This document shows, piece after piece, positions 56,709-64,000 of a stretch of 64,000 bases of DNA. The translations under genes and the position numbers were made by a program. The notes below the pieces were generated by a model. The model saw nothing but the letters and a program-made list of their open reading frames with translations, searched no databases and was not told where the DNA came from. Each line of letters opens with the position of its first letter. Position 1 is the first letter of the stretch. Origin of the DNA: JACRGC01 sp041305345 (GTDB taxonomy: Archaea > Micrarchaeota > Micrarchaeia > Norongarragalinales > SBBD01); assembly GCA_041305345.1 (NCBI GenBank), contig JBFYLP010000002.1:62001-126000 (forward strand), in the 5' to 3' direction.

Positions 56709-58133
56709 ATGGATTTGGAGGGGGAGGGAAGCGGGCAAAAGGTTAAGTTAAGCAAGAGGAAAATTGGGGGTTTTTTGATCGCCCTAATTGCAATAATTGG
56801 CCTCTCGATGCTCATGGGCATGAATTTTAGGCAGCTACTTAGCGTATCAATCGTTTCCTCGTTTATCCTGGGCACGGTGTTTTTCTGGCAATTTCGGCTT
56901 TCCTTCGCCTTCCTCGGAATGGCGCTCCTTCTCGCAACCGGCACGATTGACATCCAGCGGTTTGTCGAGTCCTCCTCAATAGACGTTATTTTATTCCTGA
57001 TGGGAATGATGGTCTTCATCGGCTATTTGGAAAAATACCACATATTCGATTACCTGATTACCAAGCTGATCGCAAATTTCACGAAATCGGGAAGGGCGCT
57101 TTTCATAACATTCATGGTAATCTCGGCGGTGAGCGCAGCACTCATAGACGAAGTGACTTCAATCCTGTTCATGGTGGGGATTGCAATCTCCGTGACGCAG
57201 AAGATGAAAATTGATCCGGTCCCCCTGATTATGGCCAGCATTTTCGCAACCAACATCGGCTCATCCGCAACAGTAATTGGAAATCCCGTAGGGGTGATGC
57301 TGGCGCTCAGGACGGATCTTACATTCAACGACTTCCTTATGAATGCGACCCCGGTTGCGGCATTAGCCTTAATTGCGCTGATAGCATTCCTGCTTTTTGA
57401 AAAATCCAAATACATCAAGAAAATGGATGAGAAAGTTAGGGAGCTTAGGAGAGGCGAAATAGCAAATTACAAGGTTCCCGAAAAGTTTTCAATCCGGATC
57501 GCGTTTTTCCTAATCATATTGCTGGGCCTCGTATTCCACGTCTATTTGGAGAACATGCTCGGGCTTGGAAAAAACGTTTTGCTCCTAGGGGTTGCGCTGT
57601 TTGCTGCCGGGCTTGTGATTTTCTTCGAACGGAACGGTGCAAGGGAATTTTTCGAATCGAGGGTTGATTTTTGGACCCTTTCATTCTTCCTCATACTGTT
57701 CGCCTCTGCGGACAATTTGAAGAACCTCGGGGTGACCGACATTTTGGCAAAAAATATGGCGGGCCTTTTGGGAAATGACCCATACATATTCCTAGGGGGC
57801 TTTATGCTCATAACGGGCGTCCTTTCCGCTGCACTGGATAACGTCGTGGCCGTTGCAACATTCATTCCGGTCGCGCAAAGCCTTCAGACGGTTGCGCCCG
57901 TGGCGCTACAAGGCAACCTGCTTAATTGGACCCTCCTTTTTGCAGCTACCTTCTTTGGGAACCTTACAATAATCGGAAGCACCGCCAATATTGTCGCTGC
58001 AAGCCTCATGGAAAAGCGCGGGATAAGGATCCCCTCGTTTGCCGAATGGTTCAGGCTGGGGGCCAAGGTGGTTTTTGTAACGGTCTTGGTGGCGCTGTTG
58101 GCACTGTTTTCGAGAATTTATTTCGGGTTTTAA
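56709..58133 (+). CDS. SLC13/ArsB-like (citrate-transporter superfamily) permease
   Basis: A 474-residue protein with 11-12 predicted helices. The repeated signature segments (ALIDEVTSILFMVGIAISV with ATNIGSSATVIGNPVG, and ALDNVVAVATFIPVAQ with NLTIIGSTANIVAASL) are those of the ion-transporter superfamily with ArsB, NhaD and DASS carriers. The substrate could be arsenite, a dicarboxylate or Na+/H+; no arsR or arsA is near. It starts about 120 bases upstream of, and in the same direction as, the TerC-like gene. Confidence 0.85.
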   Translation: MDLEGEGSGQKVKLSKRKIGGFLIALIAIIGLSMLMGMNFRQLLSVSIVSSFILGTVFFWQFRLSFAFLGMALLLATGTIDIQRFVESSSIDVILFLMGMMVFIGYLEKYHIFDYLITKLIANFTKSGRALFITFMVISAVSAALIDEVTSILFMVGIAISVTQKMKIDPVPLIMASIFATNIGSSATVIGNPVGVMLALRTDLTFNDFLMNATPVAALALIALIAFLLFEKSKYIKKMDEKVRELRRGEIANYKVPEKFSIRIAFFLIILLGLVFHVYLENMLGLGKNVLLLGVALFAAGLVIFFERNGAREFFESRVDFWTLSFFLILFASADNLKNLGVTDILAKNMAGLLGNDPYIFLGGFMLITGVLSAALDNVVAVATFIPVAQSLQTVAPVALQGNLLNWTLLFAATFFGNLTIIGSTANIVAASLMEKRGIRIPSFAEWFRLGAKVVFVTVLVALLALFSRIYFGF

Positions 58134-58252
58134 CGAGAATTGCTCGAGTATGAGAACCACGGTACTTGCGTGTTTAGGCTTATTTTCATCAAAATTTTTA
58201 GGATAAAATACAATACGCATGTAAAAAATAATGAATTGCCTAGAGGATCGTC

Positions 58253-59188
58253 ATGCTTGATTTATTGCCATTGGCGTTCACTTTCCTGGGTTTGGTCCTA
58301 TTTGAGGTAATCCTGGGAATCGATAATGCAATCATCAATGCCCACGTGCTAAGGACGATGTCTGAAAGGGCAAAACGCTGGTTTTTAGTTTGGGGAATTT
58401 TCATTGCCGTCTTCTTGGTAAGGGGCCTTCTTCCGTGGTTCATCGTATTCCTTTCCAATCCCGCACTTGGGCCAATTGGCGCATTGACAGCGTCATTTAG
58501 CGGCGATCAATCAGTCATCAACCAGCTGGAGGCTGCAAAACCGGTATTGCTAATTGTTGCCGGCGTTTTCATGATCCTTTTATTCCTGAATTGGCTTTTC
58601 CTTGAACCCAAGCACTTCGGCCTTATCGGGGAGAAATTGGTCTTTAAAAATGGCGTTTGGTTCTACACATTCTCATCCCTTTTCCTGGCTCTCGTCATAT
58701 GGTTTGCGATAAACAAGAATCCGCTAATGGCATTTGGAGCGGCAATAGGCTCAACCCTGTTCTTCCTTTCACATGGCTTCAAAAAGAACGCCGAGGAAAG
58801 GGAAAAGGAACTCCTGCACGGAAAGGGGATGTCGGATTGGAGCAAAATTTTTTATTTGGAGGTAATTGATGCTGCGTTCTCAATAGATGCCGTCCTTGGC
58901 GCGTTTGCATTCACCTTTAACATTCCCCTGATATTAGTAGGGAGCGGCATCGGCGCGATCGCGGTTAGGCAGCTGACAATTGGAAATATTGAACGAGTTC
59001 AGCGATTGAAATATTTGAAGAACGGCGCGATGTATTCGGTTTTTGTTCTGGGCACCATCATGATACTTAACAGCTTTGGTGCTCATGTCCCAGAGTGGGC
59101 ATCCGGAATTGCGACAATAGGGATTATTGCCTACTTCTATTTTAAGTCGGTCAAGGCGGTTGGCTTTGAGCCAAAAGCCGCAGAATAA
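58253..59188 (+). CDS. TerC-family (DUF475-like) membrane protein
   Basis: A 311-residue protein with seven to nine helices. FEVILGIDNAIINAHVL and EVIDAAFSIDAVLGAFAF hold the paired Asp residues of TerC-type carriers, which in bacteria export Mn(II) or confer tellurite resistance. The 3' end overlaps the convergent cruF-like gene by 38 bases. Confidence 0.87.
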   Translation: MLDLLPLAFTFLGLVLFEVILGIDNAIINAHVLRTMSERAKRWFLVWGIFIAVFLVRGLLPWFIVFLSNPALGPIGALTASFSGDQSVINQLEAAKPVLLIVAGVFMILLFLNWLFLEPKHFGLIGEKLVFKNGVWFYTFSSLFLALVIWFAINKNPLMAFGAAIGSTLFFLSHGFKKNAEEREKELLHGKGMSDWSKIFYLEVIDAAFSIDAVLGAFAFTFNIPLILVGSGIGAIAVRQLTIGNIERVQRLKYLKNGAMYSVFVLGTIMILNSFGAHVPEWASGIATIGIIAYFYFKSVKAVGFEPKAAE

Positions 59189-59897
59189 GCAGGGATAAGA
59201 AAAGGCCGATGGCCAATGGAACAAAATAGCCAATGCTCAAATTGACCCCGGACCAGTATGCTATGGTCAGAAGGAGGGAAAAGGAGATTTTAGGATCCAG
59301 CTTTAATGCTTTGTTTTCAAGAAGCTGCTTTAGCAAAATGGCGCCAAAAAGGCCGCTAATGATCCAACCGAAAAAATTGCTTATTGGAACGGAATAGTAA
59401 GGCCCGCCTGATGAGAAGGCCCAAAGCCCAAGAAAAACCGCTGCGGGGTCGATTGCAAGGTCGGCTATAAGCAGTATTAACGAGGTGATGAGCGAATGCA
59501 TCATCCAGTTTCCCTTGGAAAAAAGCCCCAATGCCAGCGAGAAAGCCCCCAGAAGGAGAACTGGCCAGGAAAAAATGATGAGGATTGGCGTCAATCCGAA
59601 TAATTTTGGCCCTAATTTGCCGCTGTAGGAGAATGCGCCATAAGGAAATCCGGATGCAAGAGCAAATGTTTCAAGTGCAATGGCAAAAATTGATAGGAAA
59701 AAAAGCAATTTAATTGAAGTCCACATTCCAAGGGAGCGGCGAAGATAATAAATTGCCGGAAATGCCGTCACGGATAACATCAGCAGGGAACCGAGGGCAT
59801 AGGCAGATTCGGGAATTCCTTTTGTAAAAAAATTCGAAGTAGCACCGAGAGTAAATGAGATAATTGCTATTATTTTAAGCAATTCGGACTTAGCCAC
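59151..59897 (-). CDS. cruF: Bisanhydrobacterioruberin hydratase-like (CruF)
   Basis: A 248-residue membrane protein of the carotenoid hydratase family (DUF422/CruF) with segments ETFALASGFPYGAFSYSGKLGPKLFG and ADLAIDPAAVFLGLWAF. It adds water to the end-group double bonds of C50 carotenoids to make bacterioruberin. Last gene of the operon crtI-crtB-lyeJ-cruF, 11 bases after lyeJ. Confidence 0.87.
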   Translation of the reverse strand: MAKSELLKIIAIISFTLGATSNFFTKGIPESAYALGSLLMLSVTAFPAIYYLRRSLGMWTSIKLLFFLSIFAIALETFALASGFPYGAFSYSGKLGPKLFGLTPILIIFSWPVLLLGAFSLALGLFSKGNWMMHSLITSLILLIADLAIDPAAVFLGLWAFSSGGPYYSVPISNFFGWIISGLFGAILLKQLLENKALKLDPKISFSLLLTIAYWSGVNLSIGYFVPLAIGLFLSLLILRLLAQSQPP

Positions 59898-59908
59898 GGC
59901 AGATCACT

Positions 59909-60757
59909 TCAAAGGAGATGCATTGAAAATATCAGGAATAACAAAAATCCGGCAATCGCATTAATGTAGGGGAATTTCCAGTATGTTTTGGAGATATCGG
60001 CCTTCCGGTTGAATAAATGGTAAAGGGGAATGATCGGGTAAATAATTGAAAAAATGAAGTTGAAGGAATAGCCAATTGAGCCAATTGAAGTGATTAACCA
60101 AAGGAACGAGCATAACAGAAGGGAGCTGTTTTTCCCGAGGAATGTCGCAGTTGTTTGGATGCGGGCATTTTTATCCGAGGATATGTCGGGAATGGCGGAA
60201 AATAGGTGCATTGCGCCGGTCCAGCAAAATGCCAGCAGAATGGGAAGCATCAAAACCGTGTTGCCGGAAAATTGTGCGAATGCGAAAAATCCGGGCATTG
60301 CATAAAGGATGTTGGATAAGAAATCGAGGAAAGGCCTCGACTTGAATCGAAGAGGCGGAGCCGAATAGAAAATCGATAGGAATAGGAAGATTGCAAGGTA
60401 AGATAGGGATTGCGGGTTTGAGAAGAACAAGAGGGGGATTGCAAACACGAGGGATAGGATGCAGTAAAGCAGATAGGTTTTTTGCTCATCCGCCTTGATC
60501 CGCCGCTCCTTTTCGCCTTTTTTTGGGTTTCTAATGTCGGTTTCTATGTCAAAGGCGTCATTTACCGCATAAACCAAGAAATTTGCGGGAATCAGGAAAT
60601 AAAGGAAAGAGTAGATGAATGGAAATGCCAAATAGTCATTTATTGAATTGGCAGCAAGTGTAAACCCCACAAGGTAGGGGCCTGCAACGTAAAGCCAGAA
60701 TCTGGGCCTGGAAATTTTAAGCAGCTCACCAGCTGAAAGGAATTTCAATTCCTGCAC
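59909..60757 (-). CDS. lyeJ: UbiA-family prenyltransferase, lycopene elongase-like
   Basis: A 282-residue membrane enzyme with the UbiA motif NDAFDIETDIRN (Asp-rich, prenyl-PP and Mg binding) and IPDISSDKNA as the second Asp-rich motif. In haloarchaea the enzyme adds two C5 units to lycopene, giving the C50 skeleton. The setting between crtB and cruF argues for that role. It overlaps crtB by 13 bases. Confidence 0.88.
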   Translation of the reverse strand: MQELKFLSAGELLKISRPRFWLYVAGPYLVGFTLAANSINDYLAFPFIYSFLYFLIPANFLVYAVNDAFDIETDIRNPKKGEKERRIKADEQKTYLLYCILSLVFAIPLLFFSNPQSLSYLAIFLFLSIFYSAPPLRFKSRPFLDFLSNILYAMPGFFAFAQFSGNTVLMLPILLAFCWTGAMHLFSAIPDISSDKNARIQTTATFLGKNSSLLLCSFLWLITSIGSIGYSFNFIFSIIYPIIPLYHLFNRKADISKTYWKFPYINAIAGFLLFLIFSMHLL

Positions 60758-61635
60758 CTGTCAAAAAAGCATAGCGGCGGGAGGGACACGACGTTCCAGA
60801 TGAATTGCAACAGCACCCGCCATTTCGATGGCTTGATTTTTTGGGTAACTACAATTGAGGGATTCTTTAGGATCTCCAATGCCGCCCAATCGTACATGTC
60901 TGCAGCGGTCTTTACGGGCAAACGGTAGCGGAGCGGTATGTAGCGGTACCCGGCCCGGGCTTCTTTTTGTATTTCAAAGTACCGCTTGATTTCGAATTGG
61001 TAGAGCCTTTTGAACTGCTCGACTTCCTTCTTGCTTTTGGGCCAGGCGTCCTTGAGTCCGAACTTTGCCAGATCCTCCTGGGGAATGTAAGTCCGCCCAA
61101 GGCAGATGTCCTCTCCGGAGTCACGGATTATGTTGATGAATTGCATCGCCCGTCCCTGGAGCCGCGCAGCTTCAAAGGCCCGCTCATCCAGATCGAGGAT
61201 TTTCGCCATCATAAGCCCGATAACCTCTGCGGAACCGTACATATACTCCTTGACATCCTCAAAGGTTTTGTATTTTTTCAAGGTTAGGTCCCATTCCATG
61301 ACTTTTAGGAAATCGAAAATCCATTCGTGCTTGATTTTCCGCCGCTCGACCATCGAGGCGAATAAGTCGATGATGGCGTCATCGGTCTTCTTCCCGTTCA
61401 ATGCATCCTTCGACCTTTTCACGAACGCAAAAAATGCCGCCTTATCCTGCGGGACCTTATCAACGTAATCGTCGGCGGTCCGGACGTATGCATAAAGAGT
61501 AAACACGTCCTTCCTTGCCGATTTAGGGAAAAACAAGCTGGAGTAGTAGAACGTTACCGAGCCTTTCCTGAAAATCTCATGGAAAAGCTTTTGGTGCTTC
61601 GTTTCCTCGGATTCCCGTTCATTTTTTGATTTCAT
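60745..61635 (-). CDS. crtB: Phytoene synthase
   Basis: A 296-residue trans-isoprenyl-diphosphate synthase that joins two GGPP to phytoene. The two Asp-rich motifs are TADDYVDKV and DSGEDICLGR, and the RGRAMQFINIIRD segment is typical. It overlaps crtI by 17 bases and lyeJ by 13, so translation is coupled. Confidence 0.94.
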   Translation of the reverse strand: MKSKNERESEETKHQKLFHEIFRKGSVTFYYSSLFFPKSARKDVFTLYAYVRTADDYVDKVPQDKAAFFAFVKRSKDALNGKKTDDAIIDLFASMVERRKIKHEWIFDFLKVMEWDLTLKKYKTFEDVKEYMYGSAEVIGLMMAKILDLDERAFEAARLQGRAMQFINIIRDSGEDICLGRTYIPQEDLAKFGLKDAWPKSKKEVEQFKRLYQFEIKRYFEIQKEARAGYRYIPLRYRLPVKTAADMYDWAALEILKNPSIVVTQKIKPSKWRVLLQFIWNVVSLPPLCFFDRCRN

Positions 61636-63094
61636 TGCTTATCCTTCCCGCAGCCAATTCGGCAGCTATCAATACCATCGGCATTCCGATCCCCGGGTGA
61701 GTATATTGCCCGGCATAATATAGGTTGGAGACCTTTTTACTCCTGCTTTTTGGCCTAAATGAGGCGGTTTGCATCAATGTGTGCGCCAGGCCAAGGGCAG
61801 TTCCCTTGTAGGCATGGTAGAGCGATTTGAATTCCGAATGCGCATGGATTTTCATGAATTTGATGCGGTTGGCAAATTTTTCACCAATTGTCCTTTCCAG
61901 GTGGGCAAGGATTTTTTTGGCGTATTGCGCGCGGATTTTAGCTTCATCTAAAAGTCCCGAGGCAACCGGAACCAGGATAAATAGGTTTTCATCGGTCTTT
62001 GGCGCAACCGAAGGGTCGGTTTTTGAGGGGCAGGAAACATAATAAGAGGGATTTTCCGGCCAGCACGGTTTGTCGAAGATCTCCTCAAAATGCACCTTCC
62101 AGTCATTTGCCAAAATCAGGTTGTGGTGTGCTAGCGACTTGACCTTCCCCTTTACACCAATGTACATTATTAACGCCGAAGGGGCGATAGTCGCTTTTTT
62201 CCAATATCCTTTGGGATATGCTTGGTATTTTTCCTCCAATAGGCGGGTCTCGGTCCAGGCATAATCCGCATTTGAAATGACGACATCCGCGGGAAGGAAT
62301 TTTCCGTTGAAATGAACGCCCGTTGCCCTGCCGTTTTCCACCTCTATTCTGGTGACTTCGGCATTGGGGACCAGTTTTACGCCGTTTTGCCTGCATAATT
62401 TTTCCAGCGATTGGACAATCTTGTTGATTCCGCCCATAGGGTAGTAAACGCCCATATTGAAATCTATGTGCGACATCATGGAGTATAAGGCGGGTGTTTT
62501 TTTGGGAGAGCCTCCAAGGAAAACAATCGTATATTCCAATATTTTCTTGAGTTTGTCATTACGGGTGAACTTATTCACGTAGCCATCGAAACTCTTGAAC
62601 AGCCCAAGCTGCAGGCCTTCGATTGCAAGCCTGGGATCAAGCATGTCGAATAAGGAATCGTAGTTTTTGTAAATGAATTTATCCATTGCGATTTTGTATT
62701 GGTGTTCACCCTGCCTTAGGTATTCCTTAATTCTTGCGGCGGATCCTTTTTCCAGCCTCTCGAATAATTCGTAATTCGTATGCAAATCCTTGCTGATGTC
62801 GATTACCTCCTCCCCCTCGTAGAATATCCGGTACTGGGGATCGAGGCGCGTAAGCTTGAAAAAATCCGATGGTTTTTTTCCAAAATTGGCATAAAAGCGG
62901 TCAAATACATCGTTCATAAGGTACCAGGATGGGCCCATGTCGAATTTGAAGCCTTTTGCGTCAAATACCTGGGCGCGGCCGCCGAAAGTGGCATTTTTTT
63001 CAAGAAGGGTTACGCGTAGGCCCTTTTTCCCAAGCAAGGCAGCAGTTGCAAGCCCCCCTAAGCCGCCCCCGATCACTATTGCTTTCTTTGGCAT
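61619..63094 (-). CDS. crtI: Phytoene desaturase
   Basis: A 491-residue flavoprotein with the N-terminal FAD motif IVIGGGLGGLATAALLGKKG and GGRAQVF, and the C-terminal YAGQYTHPGIGMPMVLIAAELAAGRI. It desaturates phytoene to lycopene. First gene of the carotenoid operon. A TATA-like CATTTAAAGT on the plus strand (ACTTTAAATG on the gene strand, 63118-63127) is 24 bases from the start, so the transcript is nearly leaderless. GGPP synthase and a 3,4-desaturase (CrtD) are not in the window. Confidence 0.94.
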   Translation of the reverse strand: MPKKAIVIGGGLGGLATAALLGKKGLRVTLLEKNATFGGRAQVFDAKGFKFDMGPSWYLMNDVFDRFYANFGKKPSDFFKLTRLDPQYRIFYEGEEVIDISKDLHTNYELFERLEKGSAARIKEYLRQGEHQYKIAMDKFIYKNYDSLFDMLDPRLAIEGLQLGLFKSFDGYVNKFTRNDKLKKILEYTIVFLGGSPKKTPALYSMMSHIDFNMGVYYPMGGINKIVQSLEKLCRQNGVKLVPNAEVTRIEVENGRATGVHFNGKFLPADVVISNADYAWTETRLLEEKYQAYPKGYWKKATIAPSALIMYIGVKGKVKSLAHHNLILANDWKVHFEEIFDKPCWPENPSYYVSCPSKTDPSVAPKTDENLFILVPVASGLLDEAKIRAQYAKKILAHLERTIGEKFANRIKFMKIHAHSEFKSLYHAYKGTALGLAHTLMQTASFRPKSRSKKVSNLYYAGQYTHPGIGMPMVLIAAELAAGRISNEIKK

Positions 63095-63107
63095 TCTTAC
63101 TCCCTAA

Positions 63108-63118
63108 GTCAAATTGAC
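63108..63118. promoter_or_regulatory. Short dyad at the crtI promoter
   Basis: GTCAA-A-TTGAC lies directly between the TATA-like box and the start codon of crtI. A repressor bound here would block transcription of the carotenoid operon. Confidence 0.35.
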
Positions 63119-63127
63119 ATTTAAAGT

Positions 63128-63523
63128 ATTACCTATTTTCGATTTATTTAGGTTTTAAATGATTGGTTTAAGCCCGTAAATGGATTAAATGGATAGATTC
63201 ATGAATCGAAATGTTAGCACTCCCACGAATTGACTACGAATCCCTTCCTGATTTGAGCCTGAACGGCACAAAACGAAGGCAAAGTTTTCCAAGGCGCTTT
63301 GCTTCAACCCCCCCCTGCTCTGCCAAGGCAGCGGATTTTGGGAGGATCGGATATCGGCATTTAAACAATACCATTATATTCGAAATCCGGCAAATCAGTG
63401 CGCTTTGTGGGGTAGACGAAATGACCCCCAATCAGCTTTATAAGGATCATTTAATCCCATAATATCCAGGTCGTTTTCCTAAAGTCAAGGTCGTTTGAAG
63501 AACTAGTTGAGGAGGCTTATCCC
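63128..63523. other. Intergenic region between crtI and uvrB
   Basis: No gene is supported; an open frame of 83 codons at 63211-63462 has no start signal or recognisable sequence. A good TATA box CTTTATAAGG (63436-63445) precedes uvrB. Two direct repeats AGGTCGTTT (63468-63476 and 63488-63496, 20-bp period) lie just where the uvrB transcript would begin. Confidence 0.5.
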
Positions 63524-64000
63524 ATGCAATTCCAGCTTACGGCACCATACGAGCCATCCCCGGGGCAGAAGGAGGCAATTGAAAAATTGGAGAAGGGGTT
63601 TGCGAGCGCAGGCAGGGGGAAGAACAGGATAGGGGATGGGGCGAATGCAAAGCAGACACTGCTTGGGATCACCGGCAGCGGGAAAACATTCGTGATGGCA
63701 AACCTGATATCGCGGATTCAAAAACCAACGCTGATAATGGCGCATAACAAGACCCTTGCGGCGCAGCTTTACACCGAGCTTAGGGAGCTCTTCCCGAAAA
63801 ACCGCGTCGAGTATTTCATCTCCTTCTACGATTACTACCAGCCCGAATCGTACCTGCCAACAACCGATACCTACATTGAGAAGGATTCAAGCAGGAATGA
63901 GGAGATTGAGCGGATGAGGATGCACGCGGTTTCGAGCCTTATTGGCAGGAACGATACCATAGTCGTTGCAAGCATAAGCTGCATCTACGGGCTTGGGAAC
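63524..64000 (+). CDS. uvrB: UvrB, nucleotide excision repair helicase subunit, 3' end outside window
   Basis: The visible 159 residues are the N-terminus of UvrB: QLTAPYEPSPGQKEAIEKL, Walker A GITGSGKTFVMA, and the damage-binding beta-hairpin region FISFYDYYQPESYLPTTDTYIEKD. The gene runs off the window. UvrB is part of the bacterial UvrABC system, which archaea have gained by transfer, usually as a uvrABC set; uvrA and uvrC are not seen here. GAGGAGG precedes the ATG. Confidence 0.96.
   Translation, partial: MQFQLTAPYEPSPGQKEAIEKLEKGFASAGRGKNRIGDGANAKQTLLGITGSGKTFVMANLISRIQKPTLIMAHNKTLAAQLYTELRELFPKNRVEYFISFYDYYQPESYLPTTDTYIEKDSSRNEEIERMRMHAVSSLIGRNDTIVVASISCIYGLGN

Noticed and set aside
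63211..63462. 83-codon open frame between crtI and uvrB
   Set aside because: No Shine-Dalgarno, no recognisable sequence, and the uvrB promoter lies in its end.

Overview
The window is archaeal chromosomal DNA, most likely from a DPANN-type lineage. Supporting signs are an archaeal ribosomal-protein operon carrying eL32, eL19, eS4 and an RNase P protein, aIF2-gamma, Cbf5, A/V-type ATPase subunits A, B and D, archaeal-type ProRS and SAM synthetase, TATA-box promoters about 25 bases ahead of genes, GGTGAT-type Shine-Dalgarno sequences and tRNA genes interrupted by introns. The DPANN placement is inference from gene order, small genes and tRNA introns; no 16S gene is present to confirm it.

Layout. 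1-7.8 kb: partial cbf5, aIF2-gamma, ATPase subunit D, tatD, msrB, a small unknown gene, and atpA-atpB. 8-14.6 kb: two large exported proteins (a beta-helix protein ending in a dockerin, and a class III signal-peptide protein with seven fibronectin III repeats) flanking a thioredoxin-like protein. 14.9-21.3 kb: one ribosomal operon from RNase P component 1 to uL30. 21.4-23.5 kb: TrmB-like regulator, unknown protein, acetyltransferase. 23.5-32.1 kb: an AT-rich accessory island, all on the minus strand, of small membrane proteins (several paralogous), a lipoprotein, HicAB and VapBC toxin-antitoxin pairs, with repeated leader DNA and palindromic repeat elements. 32.2-38.4 kb: a DedA-like protein and a methionine/SAM operon (SAM synthetase, split MetE, MTHFR-like) facing a HTH-CBS regulator. 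38.5-40.7 kb: winged-helix protein, RHH-RelE pair, membrane protein. 40.9-48.8 kb: IleRS, M50 protease, SerRS, Lrp/AsnC, ProRS. 48.8-55.1 kb: repeat-ridden marC 3' region, cold-shock protein, tRNA-Leu, membrane proteins, a serpin lipoprotein, tRNA-Tyr and tRNA-Asp. 55.1-64 kb: unknown protein, TspO-like, SLC13/ArsB-like and TerC-like proteins, a four-gene bacterioruberin (C50 carotenoid) operon and the start of uvrB.

The most unusual content is in RNA genes and repeats. tRNA-Tyr(GUA) can be assembled into a perfect cloverleaf only if three introns are removed, one of them in the T-loop. tRNA-Leu(UAG) needs two introns removed, one in the D-loop. Introns in tRNA-Tyr, tRNA-Leu and tRNA-Asp are recognisably related although they sit at two different tRNA positions. 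A dispersed modular palindromic element occurs at 25.7, 29.1, 30.3 and 48.9-49.0 kb, and two of the copies carry the same 45-bp inserted module. In the accessory island an 18-bp inverted repeat (GTTCA-N8-TGAAC) precedes most genes.
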